From assembly GCA_945866215.1 (NCBI GenBank), contig CAMBGQ010000004.1:1-64000 (forward strand): 64,000 nt of DNA, in the 5' to 3' direction. The position numbers were made by a program, and so were the translations under genes. The DNA comes from Opitutus sp. GAS368. GTDB lineage: Bacteria; Verrucomicrobiota; Verrucomicrobiia; Opitutales; UBA953. The notes beneath the pieces were generated by a model. That model saw nothing but the letters and a program-made list of their open reading frames with translations. It was not told the origin of the DNA and did not search any database. Of the stretch, positions 26,931 to 37,023 are shown piece after piece. The number at the start of each line of letters is the position of its first letter. Position 1 is the first letter of the stretch.

Positions 26931-28289
26931 TCACTTCCCTATGCAGAAGGAAGCGAAGAGCTTGTCCAGCATCCGCTCATTATCAATACGTCCGACGATC
27001 TCCCCCAGGGCATCCAAGGCGACCCGGCCTTGGGCGGCCGCGAGTTCGGTCTGGATGGGGGCCTTGAGATGGCCAGCCGCTTCAGAAAGGGCGGCCGCCG
27101 CCCGGGCCAGGGCTTCGGCATGCCGGACGCTGACCACGAGGTCTTCGGCCCCGGGGGCAATTTCCTTGGCGATGAGGAAGTCGCCGAGCTTGGCGCGGAG
27201 GACCTCGGCGTCACGCCCGTCCAAGAGGCAGGCGGAAAGCTTCGCGATGTGCGGAAGGAACTCTTTCTGCGCGCGATGTGCGGGCAGGTCCGACTTGTTG
27301 GCGACGATAAGCGTGCGCGCGGGGTCGAGGAGCGCGATCAGGTCCGCGGGCAGGGTAGGGGGCTCGGCCGAAGTGTCGACGACGAGGAGGAGCAGATGGG
27401 CGCCGCGCGCTTGTTCGAGGGAGCGGGCCATCCCGAGGTTTTCGAGGGTCGAGCCGCCGTCGCGTAAGCCGGCGGTGTCAATCGCGGTGACGGCCAGCGG
27501 CAGCCCCGCGACGGGCGCTTCGAGGTAGTCGCGCGTTGTCCCCGCCTCGGGGCTCACAATCGCGCGGTCGGCGCCGGCGAGCGCGTTGAGCAGGCTTGAT
27601 TTACCGGCGTTGGGCGCGCCGACGACGGCCACACGTAAGCCGGTGCGCAGGGCGCCGTCGTGCTTCGCGGTGCGGGCGTAATGGGAAAGTTCTGACGCAA
27701 TTTCAACCAAGCGGGCCGCAGGTCCGAGCGGGTCCTCGGCCGGCAGGTCTTCCTCGGGGAAATCGATGTGGGCCTCGAGTTCAGCGAGGACTTGCAGCGT
27801 GCGGTCGGTCCAGCGGGCCACCTGTCGACCGAGTTCCCCGGCGAGCAGGCGGCGGGCGGAGGCGAGCGCACGCTCAGAGCTGGCGTGAATCAGGTCGGCG
27901 ACGGCCTCGGCCTGCGTGAGATCGATGCGGCCCGCGAGGTAGGAGCGGCGCGTGAACTCGCCGGGTTCGGCGATCCGCCCACCGCGCGCGAGGCAATCCT
28001 CGGTGAGGCGCCGCACGAGCAGCGGATTACCGTGACAGGTGATTTCGAGCGAGTCGTTGCCGGTGAAGGAGCGGCCGGCATGCCAGAGCACGGCGACGAC
28101 TTGGTCGATGGCTTCGCCGTCCTGATTACGCCAGATGCCGAGCGTCGAAGTCTTCTCGGCGAGCGGAGTCTTGCGGGCGAGGGCGGCCGTCGCGATGGCC
28201 GAGGCCAACGGGCCGTCCACGCGCACAATGGCCAAGGCCGAACGGCCCGCAGGGGTCGCGGCGGCGACGATGGTCTCGGGGGGGGACAT
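26931..28289 (-). CDS. mnmE: tRNA modification GTPase MnmE (TrmE)
   Basis: [82 protein letters not shown]-terminal FCIGK. Confidence 0.96.
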   Translation of the reverse strand: MSPPETIVAAATPAGRSALAIVRVDGPLASAIATAALARKTPLAEKTSTLGIWRNQDGEAIDQVVAVLWHAGRSFTGNDSLEITCHGNPLLVRRLTEDCLARGGRIAEPGEFTRRSYLAGRIDLTQAEAVADLIHASSERALASARRLLAGELGRQVARWTDRTLQVLAELEAHIDFPEEDLPAEDPLGPAARLVEIASELSHYARTAKHDGALRTGLRVAVVGAPNAGKSSLLNALAGADRAIVSPEAGTTRDYLEAPVAGLPLAVTAIDTAGLRDGGSTLENLGMARSLEQARGAHLLLLVVDTSAEPPTLPADLIALLDPARTLIVANKSDLPAHRAQKEFLPHIAKLSACLLDGRDAEVLRAKLGDFLIAKEIAPGAEDLVVSVRHAEALARAAAALSEAAGHLKAPIQTELAAAQGRVALDALGEIVGRIDNERMLDKLFASFCIGK

Positions 28290-28409
28290 GGGATGGCTTG
28301 AGCCGAGGTCATCCCAAGGGGCGAGGGGAGGGGAGGCAAGCGGTGTCATACATCCGTAAAAAGGCTGGAAGGGAGGGGCGGGCACGACACACTCAAAGTT
28401 GATACGCCC

Positions 28410-29666
28410 GTGGAAAATCATCGCTTCCTTCACCCTGAATCGGCCCGCCAAATCGCCGCGGCCCATGGCACCCCTTGCTATGTCTATGATCAAGCGACCC
28501 TCGAGGCTCAGGCTGACGCCATGCTGGCCTTCCCGAATGCCTATGGGCTGACGGTCCGTTTCGCGATGAAGGCCTGTCCGAACGCCGCTATTTTGAAGGT
28601 CTTTGCGAACAAGGGCCTCCATTTAGACGCCAGCTCGGGCTGGGAAGTCCGCCGCGCCATGCTTGCCGGCGTCCCGGCCGACCGCCTCTCCCTTTCTTCC
28701 CAGGAACTCCCCGAGGATTTTCCCTCCCTCCTTAATAAGGGAGTCCAGATCAATGCTTGCTCCCTCCTGCAACTCGAACGGATCGGCAAGGCACTTCCCG
28801 GCCAAGAGGTTGGCTTGCGCTTCAACCCAGGCCGCGGCTCCGGCGGCAACGGCAAGACCAACGTCGGCGGGCCAGACTCCTCTTTCGGTATCTGGCACGA
28901 GTGGGCGGATCAGGCTCAGGCCATCGTGAAGCAGTATGGCCTCAAGGTTGTCCGCATCCACACCCACATCGGCTCCGGTAGCGATCCGGTCGTCTGGCAG
29001 GAAGTCTCCACGGCGAGCCTCGCGCTCGTCAGCCGCTTCCCCACCGTGCACACCCTCAACCTCGGCGGCGGCTACAAGGTCGCCCGCATCGCGACGGAGA
29101 AGGGCACCGACCCTCAGGTCGTCGGCGCGCCCGTTAAGGTCGCCTTCGAGAAGTTCGCCCAAGCGGACGGACGAAAACTCCGCCTTGAGATTGAGCCCGG
29201 TACGTTCCTCGTTGCCAACGCCGGCGCCGTCCTTTCCCGCGTCCAAGATATCGTCTCCACCGACGCGCGTGCATTCCTCAAGCTCGACACCGGTATGACC
29301 GAGATTCTGCGGCCATCTCTCTACGGCTCGCAGCACCCGGTGCATCTTTACCCAGCGAAGACCACGGGCGCCTCGCGCGATTACGTTATCGTCGGACACT
29401 GTTGTGAATCGGGAGACTTAATCAGCTGCGCGCCGGGCGAACCCGAGACCCTCGCCACCCGCGCGTTGCCTGAAGCGGCCGCTGGCGACCTCTGCGTCAT
29501 CGGTGGAGCGGGTGCGTATTGCGCGGGGATGAGCACGAAGAATTACAATTCCTTCCCGGAGGCGCCGGAAGTCCTCCTGCGACGCGACGGCACTTTTACG
29601 CTGATTCGCCGCCGCCAGTCGCTCGAGCAGATCCTCCAGAACGAACAGCCGGCCGAAGGCCTCTGA
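28410..29666 (+). CDS. lysA: Diaminopimelate decarboxylase-like PLP enzyme
   Basis: GTG start; [66 protein letters not shown]. Confidence 0.85.
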   Translation: MENHRFLHPESARQIAAAHGTPCYVYDQATLEAQADAMLAFPNAYGLTVRFAMKACPNAAILKVFANKGLHLDASSGWEVRRAMLAGVPADRLSLSSQELPEDFPSLLNKGVQINACSLLQLERIGKALPGQEVGLRFNPGRGSGGNGKTNVGGPDSSFGIWHEWADQAQAIVKQYGLKVVRIHTHIGSGSDPVVWQEVSTASLALVSRFPTVHTLNLGGGYKVARIATEKGTDPQVVGAPVKVAFEKFAQADGRKLRLEIEPGTFLVANAGAVLSRVQDIVSTDARAFLKLDTGMTEILRPSLYGSQHPVHLYPAKTTGASRDYVIVGHCCESGDLISCAPGEPETLATRALPEAAAGDLCVIGGAGAYCAGMSTKNYNSFPEAPEVLLRRDGTFTLIRRRQSLEQILQNEQPAEGL

Positions 29667-29668
29667 TC

Positions 29669-31171
29669 GTGCCACTCTTTTCGCCAGCGCTGGGCGCCAC
29701 GGTGCCAGACTCTCCGCATGCGACGGTCGTCTGCCTGCCGACGCTCGCCGACGTGATCGCCTACGAGCGCAAAGACCCGCGCGTCTGGTCGCTCATCCGC
29801 GCCGGCTACCCGCGCTTCGTCCGCAACGAGCTCGTCACTTTGGCGGCGGAGGAGCTCCTTCGCCGTTGCGGCATATCGCCGGATTGGCCGGAGGCGCTGC
29901 CGCCGGGCTTCCCCAGCCCGCCCTGGGCGATGTTCCCCCTCGCCCGGATGGATATCGCGGAGCGGCTCGCCGCCCAGGCCGGGGCGCGCATACTCACCTA
30001 CGGCATCGATCCGGGATTCACCCTCATCGTGGTCGAATCAGGCGACGCCGCGACCCGTCTCGCCAAGCTCGTCCAGCACACCGGCACGCTCATCTCGTCG
30101 CGCCAGGCGGAAGCCTGCCTAGCGGACGCGCCTACCGCACCGGACACGGGATCTCCCGCCGTGCGCGCCGCGCTCGCGCCTTATTTCCACGGCGTGGCGC
30201 CAGACGACCTGCTTCTCTGCTCCTCGGGGATGAACGCCGTCGACGCCGCGCTGCATGCCGTCGACTCCGTGCAGGCGCCCGCCGGACGGCGCGTCTGGAT
30301 TCAGCTCGGCTGGCTCTACGTCGACTCCATCCGGCTGCTGGAGAAGAACCCCGGCGTCGAACGCCGGTTCGTGCACGACGTCACCGACCTCGCCGCGGTC
30401 GAACGCCATCTCGCCGCGGGCGACGTCGCCGGCGTGCTCACCGAGGCCCCCAACAACCCCCAGCTCCAGACCGCCGACCTCGAGGCCTTGCGCGCGCTGT
30501 GCGACCGTCACGGCGCCCTGCTCGTGGTCGACTCCAGCTCGGCCGGCGTCGCCGCAACTGACACGCTGCCGTTCGCCGACCTAGTCGCGTGTAGCCTCAC
30601 CAAGTACGCCGCCGCCGCGGGCGACGTCATGGCGGGCGTGCTCGCCGTCAATCCCGCCCGCCCGCATGCCGCTGCCCTCTTGGCGGCCGCCCGCGCGCGC
30701 CACGTCCCCTTGCACGCGCTCGACGCCGCCGCGTTGGCTCCGCAGGTCGTGCAGGTCGCGCAGATCACCGCGAAGCTTTCCGCCAACGCGGCCGAACTGG
30801 CGCGTCGCCTCGAGGCGCATCCGTCGGTGATCCGCGTGCGCACCGCGCTGACTGGGCCGACCGCCGATCACTATCGTCGCATCATGCGGCCTGGCGCGGG
30901 TGCCGGCTCACTGCTCACCGTCGAACTCCGCGAAGGGCTGATGGAGCGCACCTACGACCGCCTCGGCCTGATCAAGGGGCCGAGCTTCGGGCTGGCCTTC
31001 ACCGTGGTCGCTCCCTTCATGTGGCTCGCGCATTTTGAAGAAGTCACGAACGAGCAGGGCAGGGCGCGGATTCGCGACGCGGGCCTCGACCCCGATCTGC
31101 TGCGCATCTCCGCCGGTCTCGAACCGGTGGAAGAAATCTGGGCCGCGTTCGCCCACGCCCTCGACAAATAA
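29669..31171 (+). CDS. PLP-dependent Cys/Met-metabolism-type transferase (cystathionine gamma-synthase-like)
   Basis: GTG start 29669; SSGMNAVDAALHAV, LLVVDSSSAGVAATDTLPFADLVACSLTKYAAAAGDVMAGVLAVNP (PLP-lysine motif). Confidence 0.75.
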   Translation: MPLFSPALGATVPDSPHATVVCLPTLADVIAYERKDPRVWSLIRAGYPRFVRNELVTLAAEELLRRCGISPDWPEALPPGFPSPPWAMFPLARMDIAERLAAQAGARILTYGIDPGFTLIVVESGDAATRLAKLVQHTGTLISSRQAEACLADAPTAPDTGSPAVRAALAPYFHGVAPDDLLLCSSGMNAVDAALHAVDSVQAPAGRRVWIQLGWLYVDSIRLLEKNPGVERRFVHDVTDLAAVERHLAAGDVAGVLTEAPNNPQLQTADLEALRALCDRHGALLVVDSSSAGVAATDTLPFADLVACSLTKYAAAAGDVMAGVLAVNPARPHAAALLAAARARHVPLHALDAAALAPQVVQVAQITAKLSANAAELARRLEAHPSVIRVRTALTGPTADHYRRIMRPGAGAGSLLTVELREGLMERTYDRLGLIKGPSFGLAFTVVAPFMWLAHFEEVTNEQGRARIRDAGLDPDLLRISAGLEPVEEIWAAFAHALDK

Positions 31172-31174
31172 AAA

Positions 31175-31194
31175 GACCCGCCTTGCGGCGGGTC
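31175..31194 (-). terminator. Intrinsic terminator for the 31203..31667 minus-strand gene
   Basis: GACCCGCC-TTGC-GGCGGGTC; on the minus strand followed by TTTTTATTT. Confidence 0.8.
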
Positions 31195-31202
31195 CGGAGG
31201 AT

Positions 31203-31667
31203 TCAGTTGGTGGGCGGCAGGGGATTGGCCGGTTCATCATCGGCCTCATCTTCGTCGTCGACTTGGGCGACCACTTTCTTTGCGTCAGCCTTCTTGGCCG
31301 CCCGCGCTTTGAGCATCCGCTCGCGGAAGGCCGCCCGCTCCTTCTCTTGGATGGCCGGCGCTCCTTCGTCGACCTTGGCGAGCGCCTCGTCAAAAGCCTT
31401 TCGGTAGGCCGCTTCCGAGTCGAGGGAGCGCTTCCGCGCCATCTTATACTCGGCGTAGGCTTTGGTGGCCTGGGTGCGGTCGGCCTTGGCTTGCTGTTCG
31501 GCCGTGTCGACTTCCGGCAGGGCGTTCGCCGCCTTGCGGGCGGCGACAAGCCGGGCGCGATCCGGATCGCTGGTCAGGCCTTCCTCCTTGACGGGGGCGG
31601 CGGCGAGCTGGGTGTGGAGACCGACGACAAGAAGCGCGGCGGTCAGGGTGGATTTGATGGTTATCAT
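31203..31667 (-). CDS. Hypothetical secreted coiled-coil-like protein
   Basis: Signal peptide MITIKSTLTAALLVVGLHTQLAAA, then Ala/Lys/Glu-rich helical region. Confidence 0.55.
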   Translation of the reverse strand: MITIKSTLTAALLVVGLHTQLAAAPVKEEGLTSDPDRARLVAARKAANALPEVDTAEQQAKADRTQATKAYAEYKMARKRSLDSEAAYRKAFDEALAKVDEGAPAIQEKERAAFRERMLKARAAKKADAKKVVAQVDDEDEADDEPANPLPPTN

Positions 31668-31744
31668 GGTGTTGGGTGGGAACGGGCTTGATGAAAGAGT
31701 GTCCCAACAGGACAATTCAAGTCCTTCGCCCTGAGGTTCACCCC

Positions 31745-32899
31745 ATGAGTTTAACCCCCCGCCTCCTCCTGGGAGCTCTGCTTTTTCTCCCGCTCGCCTT
31801 GGTGGCGCAGGGCAAGAAAGGTCCGCTCCAGCCCTCGGAAATGCCCCGACTGCCCGAGGTGTCGACCATGCCTGGCGCGTTTCCGCAGGTCGTGGGCACG
31901 CAGGCGTTCGGACCGGCTTACAAATTCACCGCGGATGCCGCGGTCCTCGAGGCGGCCAAAGGTATCAGCGCGATGGGCTCACGCCTTCTCAAGATTAATG
32001 CGGTCTCCGGCCAGCAGCTCACGCCGTACATCAAGATGCCCTTCACGCATTACGTGCTGTGGTATCGTTCCACCAACGAGTGGACCAAGGGCTTCACGCC
32101 CGAGCTCCGGCGCCAGGAATACAACGCGCTCTACCATCTCACCAAGGATCTGCTCACGCGCCACGACACGACCGGCAAGACCTTCTTCCTCGGCCACTGG
32201 GAGGGCGATTGGTATCTCCTGCCCGACAAGGACGTGAAAAAGGACGCCTCACCGGCGCTCATTGCCGCGATGATCGAATGGCTCAACATCCGCCAGAAGG
32301 CCGTCGACGACGCCCGCGCCGAGGTGCCCTATTCCAGCTGCCGCGTCTTCACCTACGCCGAAGTCAACCGGGTCCGGGATGCCATGCAGGAGGGGCGTCA
32401 GCGCATGGTGAACGCCGTGCTGCCCAAGCTGAAGGTCGATTTCGTCTCTTACTCCGCCTACGATTGCCAGTTGCTGCCAGCCGAAGAAATTCGGGCCACG
32501 CTGGATTACGTCAACGCGCAGTTGCCCGCCAAGCCCGGGCTGCCGGCGAAGCGCGTGTTCATCGGCGAGTGCGGCCTGTCTTGGAAGGCTTGCGGCGGCG
32601 ATGGCGCGAAACACGAGCAGCGTAACCGCGAGATCCTCGCGAAGCTCCTCACGTGGAAGCCGGCGATGGTGCTATTTTGGCAGTATTACAATAACGAGGT
32701 CGTCGACGGCGAGCAGGTCGGCTTCTGGCTCGTCGATCACAAGAACCAGAAGACGCCTTTGCACGCCGCCTTGACCTCACTCTACGCGGCCCAGGAAGGA
32801 GCGGCCCGCGAGATGCACGCGCGCACGCGCCGTCTGCCCGCCTACGAGGAAATGGCCGCCTTCAGCGAGAGCTGGCTCCTCGCCCGCCCGCCGCGCTGA
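31745..32899 (+). CDS. Secreted hypothetical protein, possibly glycosidase-like TIM-barrel
   Basis: Signal peptide MSLTPRLLLGALLFLPLALVAQG; conserved-looking FFLGHWEGDWYL, VDFVSYSAYDCQ, VFIGECGLSW, MVLFWQYYNNE. Confidence 0.55.
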   Translation: MSLTPRLLLGALLFLPLALVAQGKKGPLQPSEMPRLPEVSTMPGAFPQVVGTQAFGPAYKFTADAAVLEAAKGISAMGSRLLKINAVSGQQLTPYIKMPFTHYVLWYRSTNEWTKGFTPELRRQEYNALYHLTKDLLTRHDTTGKTFFLGHWEGDWYLLPDKDVKKDASPALIAAMIEWLNIRQKAVDDARAEVPYSSCRVFTYAEVNRVRDAMQEGRQRMVNAVLPKLKVDFVSYSAYDCQLLPAEEIRATLDYVNAQLPAKPGLPAKRVFIGECGLSWKACGGDGAKHEQRNREILAKLLTWKPAMVLFWQYYNNEVVDGEQVGFWLVDHKNQKTPLHAALTSLYAAQEGAAREMHARTRRLPAYEEMAAFSESWLLARPPR

Positions 32900-32945
32900 G
32901 CGACTCCACGCTTGAGACCGCCCGTTGCCTGACGACATTCGACCC

Positions 32946-33644
32946 ATGCGCAATAAGCTGCTCATCGAGGCCGTCGGGACTTTCTTCCTCTGTCTGGCGG
33001 CGTTGGTCTCGTCTGGTCCACTGCCCGTCGCCGCCTTGCTGTGCGCTTTAATCTATATGGGCGCACCGGTCTCGCTCGCCCATTATAACCCCGCCGTCTC
33101 GCTGGCCTTCCGCGTGCGTGGCCGCTCGGGCACCCGCGCCCTCTGGTCTTATATCGCAGTGCAGCTGGCGGCAGCCGTCCTCGCGGCGATGGTGGCCGGA
33201 TATCTCCTCGGCCATGACTCGGAACACGCCAAGGCGGCGGTCGATGCTTTGAGCGAATCCGCCTTCGCTGGATTCGGCATCACCGCGGTCATCGAGTTGC
33301 TCTGCACTTTCGCGCTGGTCTTCATTATCCTGATGGTGGGCACCTCGCGCCTCACGGCGGGGAACAGCTATTTCGGCCTGGCCATCGCGGTCGCCGTCCT
33401 TGGCCTGTCGGGAACGTTCGGGGATTTCAACCCGACCATGAATCCGGCCGTCTCGCTCGCGTCCTCGCTGCTGAGCGTCCTCGCCGCGGTCTTCGACGGC
33501 CTGTTGGGCACCAAGGCTTTTGTCGCCGAATCTCTCTTCTTAGCCAAGATCGCCCCGCGCCTCTTGGCGGAGGTCGCGGTCCAGTTCGTCGGGGCGGCCT
33601 TGGCGGCCTGGTTCTTCCGGGTACTCTTCCCCGAAGACCGGTAA
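32946..33644 (+). CDS. MIP/aquaporin-superfamily-like channel
   Basis: Six hydrophobic segments with two NPA motifs, AHYNPAVSLAF and TMNPAVSLAS. Confidence 0.75.
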   Translation: MRNKLLIEAVGTFFLCLAALVSSGPLPVAALLCALIYMGAPVSLAHYNPAVSLAFRVRGRSGTRALWSYIAVQLAAAVLAAMVAGYLLGHDSEHAKAAVDALSESAFAGFGITAVIELLCTFALVFIILMVGTSRLTAGNSYFGLAIAVAVLGLSGTFGDFNPTMNPAVSLASSLLSVLAAVFDGLLGTKAFVAESLFLAKIAPRLLAEVAVQFVGAALAAWFFRVLFPEDR

Positions 33645-33694
33645 ATTCCGACAGGATGGCTTGAATCGGGTCGGGCTATTATCAAGGTAGAGAT

Positions 33695-34069
33695 ATGAAC
33701 CCGCTCTTCGCTATCCATAAGCATTACGGCTCCCTGCTCCTCCTGCTCCTTCTGATCGTTGTCCTCGTCGCCCTCTTCAAGGGCCCGAACACGAAGCTCC
33801 AGCGCATTGTCGCCGTGCTCGTCGACATCAACCTGGTCATCGGCATCGTCACGCTGTTCTACACCGCCAAGCCGATTTCATTGTTCCACCCGATCTTCGC
33901 TCTCGGCGCCGTCGGGCTTCTGCACGCCTCCGCCAAGAGCGAGGATAAGACCAAGGTCGTCCTTTGCTTCTCCCTGGCGCTCCTCCTGCTGATCGCCGCC
34001 TGGTCGGTCAACGCCTCCTGGGGCCCGCTTTACTTCAAGAGCGCGCTGACGTTTAAGCTCGGCGCTTAA
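33695..34069 (+). CDS. Hypothetical multi-pass membrane protein
   Basis: 124 aa, about 4 hydrophobic segments; ATG 33695. Confidence 0.5.
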   Translation: MNPLFAIHKHYGSLLLLLLLIVVLVALFKGPNTKLQRIVAVLVDINLVIGIVTLFYTAKPISLFHPIFALGAVGLLHASAKSEDKTKVVLCFSLALLLLIAAWSVNASWGPLYFKSALTFKLGA

Positions 34070-34175
34070 GCGGCCGGCCGGCGGCGGACAATCACGTCGG
34101 CCCAGACATCGGCTGGGACGTTTGACTTCCCATTGACCCAAGGCTTGGTGGGTAGACACTTCCGGGAAACGTCAG

Positions 34176-35366
34176 ATGTATCGCCTCGCCCTCAACATGC
34201 TCTTTGGAGACCGCGCCAAGCTCGCGATGCTCCTTTGCGGCTTGGCGTTCTCGGCCTTGCTGATGGCGCAACAGAGCTCGGTCTTCTTCGGGATCATGAG
34301 TTGGACTTACACGCCGATGGTCAACATTCGCGCGCAAATCTGGGTCAGCGACTCGATGGTTGAGCAGGTCAACGACGCCAAGCCGCTCCGCGACACGGAT
34401 CTCGGGCGCGTGCGGTCGGTTGACGGCGTCGCCTGGGCCGCCCCACTCCACACCTCCTTCGTCCAGGCGCGCATGCAGGACGGTAATTTCAAGCTGATCA
34501 CGCTCGTCGGTATCGACGCCGATACGTTCGCCGGCGCGCCGGCCGTGCTCACGCAGGGTCGCATCGAGGACCTGCGCCTGCCGGATACCGTCATCGTCGA
34601 TGAGTGGGGCGCCGCGCTGATGGGGCGCATGGGCGTCGGGCCCGACGGGCAGCCGCGCAACCAGCCGCTCACGGTCGGCGACACCTTCGAGATCAACGAT
34701 ATCCAGGCCCGCATCGTCGGCATCTGTAAGGTGCGGCGCGCCTTCACCGGCGGGCCGTTCGTCTACACCACTTACGATCGGGCCAAGGGCTACACGCTCG
34801 GCGCCCGCCGGACGCTCAGCTTCATGCTCGTCGAGCCCCAGAAGGGCGTGACGCCGATCGAACTCTGCGACCGCATCGAGCGCGCTACGGGCCTCAAGGC
34901 GTGGACGTCCGACACGGTGATCTGGAGCTGGGGTGAGCGTAGCTTGGCGCGCAATACCTTCTGGTGGTTCTGGACCAATACGGGCATTCCGTTCTCATTC
35001 GGCACCGCGGTCCTCCTCGGCTTGTTTGTCGGCATCGCGATCTCCGGCCAGACCTTCTATTCGTTCGTGCTCGAGAACCTAAAATACTTCGCCGCCCTCA
35101 AGGCGATGGGCGCCGGCATGGGGATTATCGCCCGGATGCTCTTCATCCAAGCTTTCAGCGCCGGCCTCATCGGCTTCGGTCTCGGCGTGGGGATGGCGCA
35201 GGCCATTGGGCGCGTGATGATCGAAAAGGGCATGCCCCCGTTCGTGATGTATCCGCAGATCCTTTGGGCGACGTTCGTCCTCGTGCTGGGCATCAGCTTC
35301 GTCTCCGCCGTCATCGGTATCATCAAGGTCTCGCGGGTCGACGCGGCCGCCGTCTTCCGCGGATGA
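34176..35366 (+). CDS. ABC transporter permease (FtsX/MacB/DevC-like)
   Basis: N-terminal TM, large extracytoplasmic domain, C-terminal TM segments with FAALKAMGAG; overlaps the ATPase gene. Confidence 0.82.
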   Translation: MYRLALNMLFGDRAKLAMLLCGLAFSALLMAQQSSVFFGIMSWTYTPMVNIRAQIWVSDSMVEQVNDAKPLRDTDLGRVRSVDGVAWAAPLHTSFVQARMQDGNFKLITLVGIDADTFAGAPAVLTQGRIEDLRLPDTVIVDEWGAALMGRMGVGPDGQPRNQPLTVGDTFEINDIQARIVGICKVRRAFTGGPFVYTTYDRAKGYTLGARRTLSFMLVEPQKGVTPIELCDRIERATGLKAWTSDTVIWSWGERSLARNTFWWFWTNTGIPFSFGTAVLLGLFVGIAISGQTFYSFVLENLKYFAALKAMGAGMGIIARMLFIQAFSAGLIGFGLGVGMAQAIGRVMIEKGMPPFVMYPQILWATFVLVLGISFVSAVIGIIKVSRVDAAAVFRG

Positions 35367-36091
35367 GCCCCGTCGCCCCCATCGTCGCTGTCCGCGCCTC
35401 CGGCGTGGATATGTTCTTCGGCACGCCCGAAAACCAGGTCGTCGCCCTCAAGCAGGCCGACTTCGAAGCCCGGCGTGGCGAGCTCATCATGCTCGTGGGC
35501 CCTTCGGGCTGCGGGAAGACGACGCTCCTATCAGTTATCGCGGGCACCCTCACGCCGCAGGCGGGGACGGTCGAGGTCTTTGGCCAGCGCCTCGATGGAC
35601 TTGGCCAGGAGGAGCTCACGGCGTTCCGTCGTAAGCACCTCGGCTTCGTCTTCCAGTCGTTTAACCTCATTCCGACTCTCACGGTCGTGGAGAATGTGAT
35701 GGTGCCACTCCTGATCCAAGGTCTCGCCAACGACGAGGCCCATGCCCGCGCAAAGGCCATGCTCGACCAGGTCGGCCTCAAGGGCCGCGAAGATGACCGC
35801 CCCGACGGGCTTTCCGGCGGGCAGCAGCAGCGCGTCGCGATTGCCCGCGCGCTCGTCCATGAGCCGCCGCTCCTCATCTGCGATGAGCCGACCTCGGCGC
35901 TGGATAAGGATACCGGCGCCCATATCATGCAACTCGTCCGAGATCTTTCCCGTTCGCCCGAACGCTGCGTGGTCGTCGTGACGCATGACCACCGCATCTT
36001 TCGCTTCTCCGACCGCATTGCGGAGATGGAAGACGGCCGCATCAGCCGCGTGTTCGACGACCCGAAACTCCTCGACGCCTCCCACCTCTGA
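35363..36091 (+). CDS. ABC transporter ATP-binding protein (LolD/MacB-type)
   Basis: LVGPSGCGKTTLL, FVFQSFNLIPTLTVVENV, LSGGQQQRVAIARAL, LLICDEPTSALD. Confidence 0.93.
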   Translation: MSPVAPIVAVRASGVDMFFGTPENQVVALKQADFEARRGELIMLVGPSGCGKTTLLSVIAGTLTPQAGTVEVFGQRLDGLGQEELTAFRRKHLGFVFQSFNLIPTLTVVENVMVPLLIQGLANDEAHARAKAMLDQVGLKGREDDRPDGLSGGQQQRVAIARALVHEPPLLICDEPTSALDKDTGAHIMQLVRDLSRSPERCVVVVTHDHRIFRFSDRIAEMEDGRISRVFDDPKLLDASHL

Positions 36092-36099
36092 CCACCCCT

Positions 36100-37023
36100 A
36101 TGTTTAAGAAACGCCTCCTCCTCTTCGCGCTCGCCCTCGCCGGTGCCGCCGCGGCCTTCCAGCTCACCCGCGGTACCGCCGAAGAAGCGGTCATCATGCC
36201 GCCGCCCTATGAGCCAGCCACCCGGGATAAGGACGGCCTCATCGCCGCCGCCGGGCTCATCGAAGCCGCCGCCGAGAACACACTCTTAGGCTCACCCACC
36301 TCTGGCACGGTCGCCAAGGTCCACGTGAAGGTCTGGGATAAGGTGAAAGCCGGCGACCCAATCCTCTCCCTCGACGAGCGCGATCTCCGCGCGCAGCAAG
36401 CGGTGCAGCAGGCTGCGGTTTCCGCCGCCGAAGCCACCGCCGAGCGGGCCGAAGACGCCGCTCGCCGCTGGACCGGAATCAAGGACAGCGGAGCGGTCTC
36501 CGCGGCCGAGCTTCTGGCCTACCAGATGGCGGCCAAGGAAGCGCGGGCGAAGCTCGCCTTAGCTAAAGCCCAGCTGGATCAGACGGCGGTATTGCTCGAT
36601 CGGCTCGTGCTCCGTTCGCCCATCGACGCGACGGTGCTCCAGGTCGGCGTGCGCGTCGGCGAATTCGTGGCCGCCGGCGCCAAGGCCCCGGTCGTCCTCG
36701 GCGATATCTCCCGCCTACAAATCCGCTGCGACGTCGACGAGCAGCTCGCCACCCGCATGCGCGAGGGCCTGCCGGCCAAGGGATTCTTGAAAGGCGAAAG
36801 CACCCTCGCCGGTGGCAAGGATCGCTCCATCGCCCTGAAGTTTGTCCGCATCGAGCCCTTCGTCATCCCGAAGACCTCGCTCACCGGCGCAAGCATTGAG
36901 CGCGTGGATACTCGCGTGCTGCAGGTAATCTACCAGTTCGAGCGACCAGCGGGGCGGACGTTATTCGTCGGTCAGCAGATGGACGTCTATATCGACGCCT
37001 CCCAAAATGCTCCGGGTAAATAA
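36100..37023 (+). CDS. HlyD-family periplasmic adaptor / membrane fusion protein
   Basis: N-terminal TM, GTVAKVHVKVWDKVKAGDPILSLDERDLRAQQ lipoyl-like half motif, coiled coil, second half APIDATVLQVGVRVGEFV-like sequence. Confidence 0.85.
   Translation: MFKKRLLLFALALAGAAAAFQLTRGTAEEAVIMPPPYEPATRDKDGLIAAAGLIEAAAENTLLGSPTSGTVAKVHVKVWDKVKAGDPILSLDERDLRAQQAVQQAAVSAAEATAERAEDAARRWTGIKDSGAVSAAELLAYQMAAKEARAKLALAKAQLDQTAVLLDRLVLRSPIDATVLQVGVRVGEFVAAGAKAPVVLGDISRLQIRCDVDEQLATRMREGLPAKGFLKGESTLAGGKDRSIALKFVRIEPFVIPKTSLTGASIERVDTRVLQVIYQFERPAGRTLFVGQQMDVYIDASQNAPGK

Noticed and set aside
28291-33690. Similar strings GGATGGCTTGAGCCGAGGT (28291) and GGATGGCTTGAATCGGGT (33655) upstream of two genes
   Set aside because: Only two copies and no consistent promoter spacing; probably coincidental in GC-rich DNA.
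34964-35362. N-terminal extension of the ABC ATPase ORF
   Set aside because: Overlaps the permease in another frame; the ATG at 35363 with ATGA overlap is the natural start.
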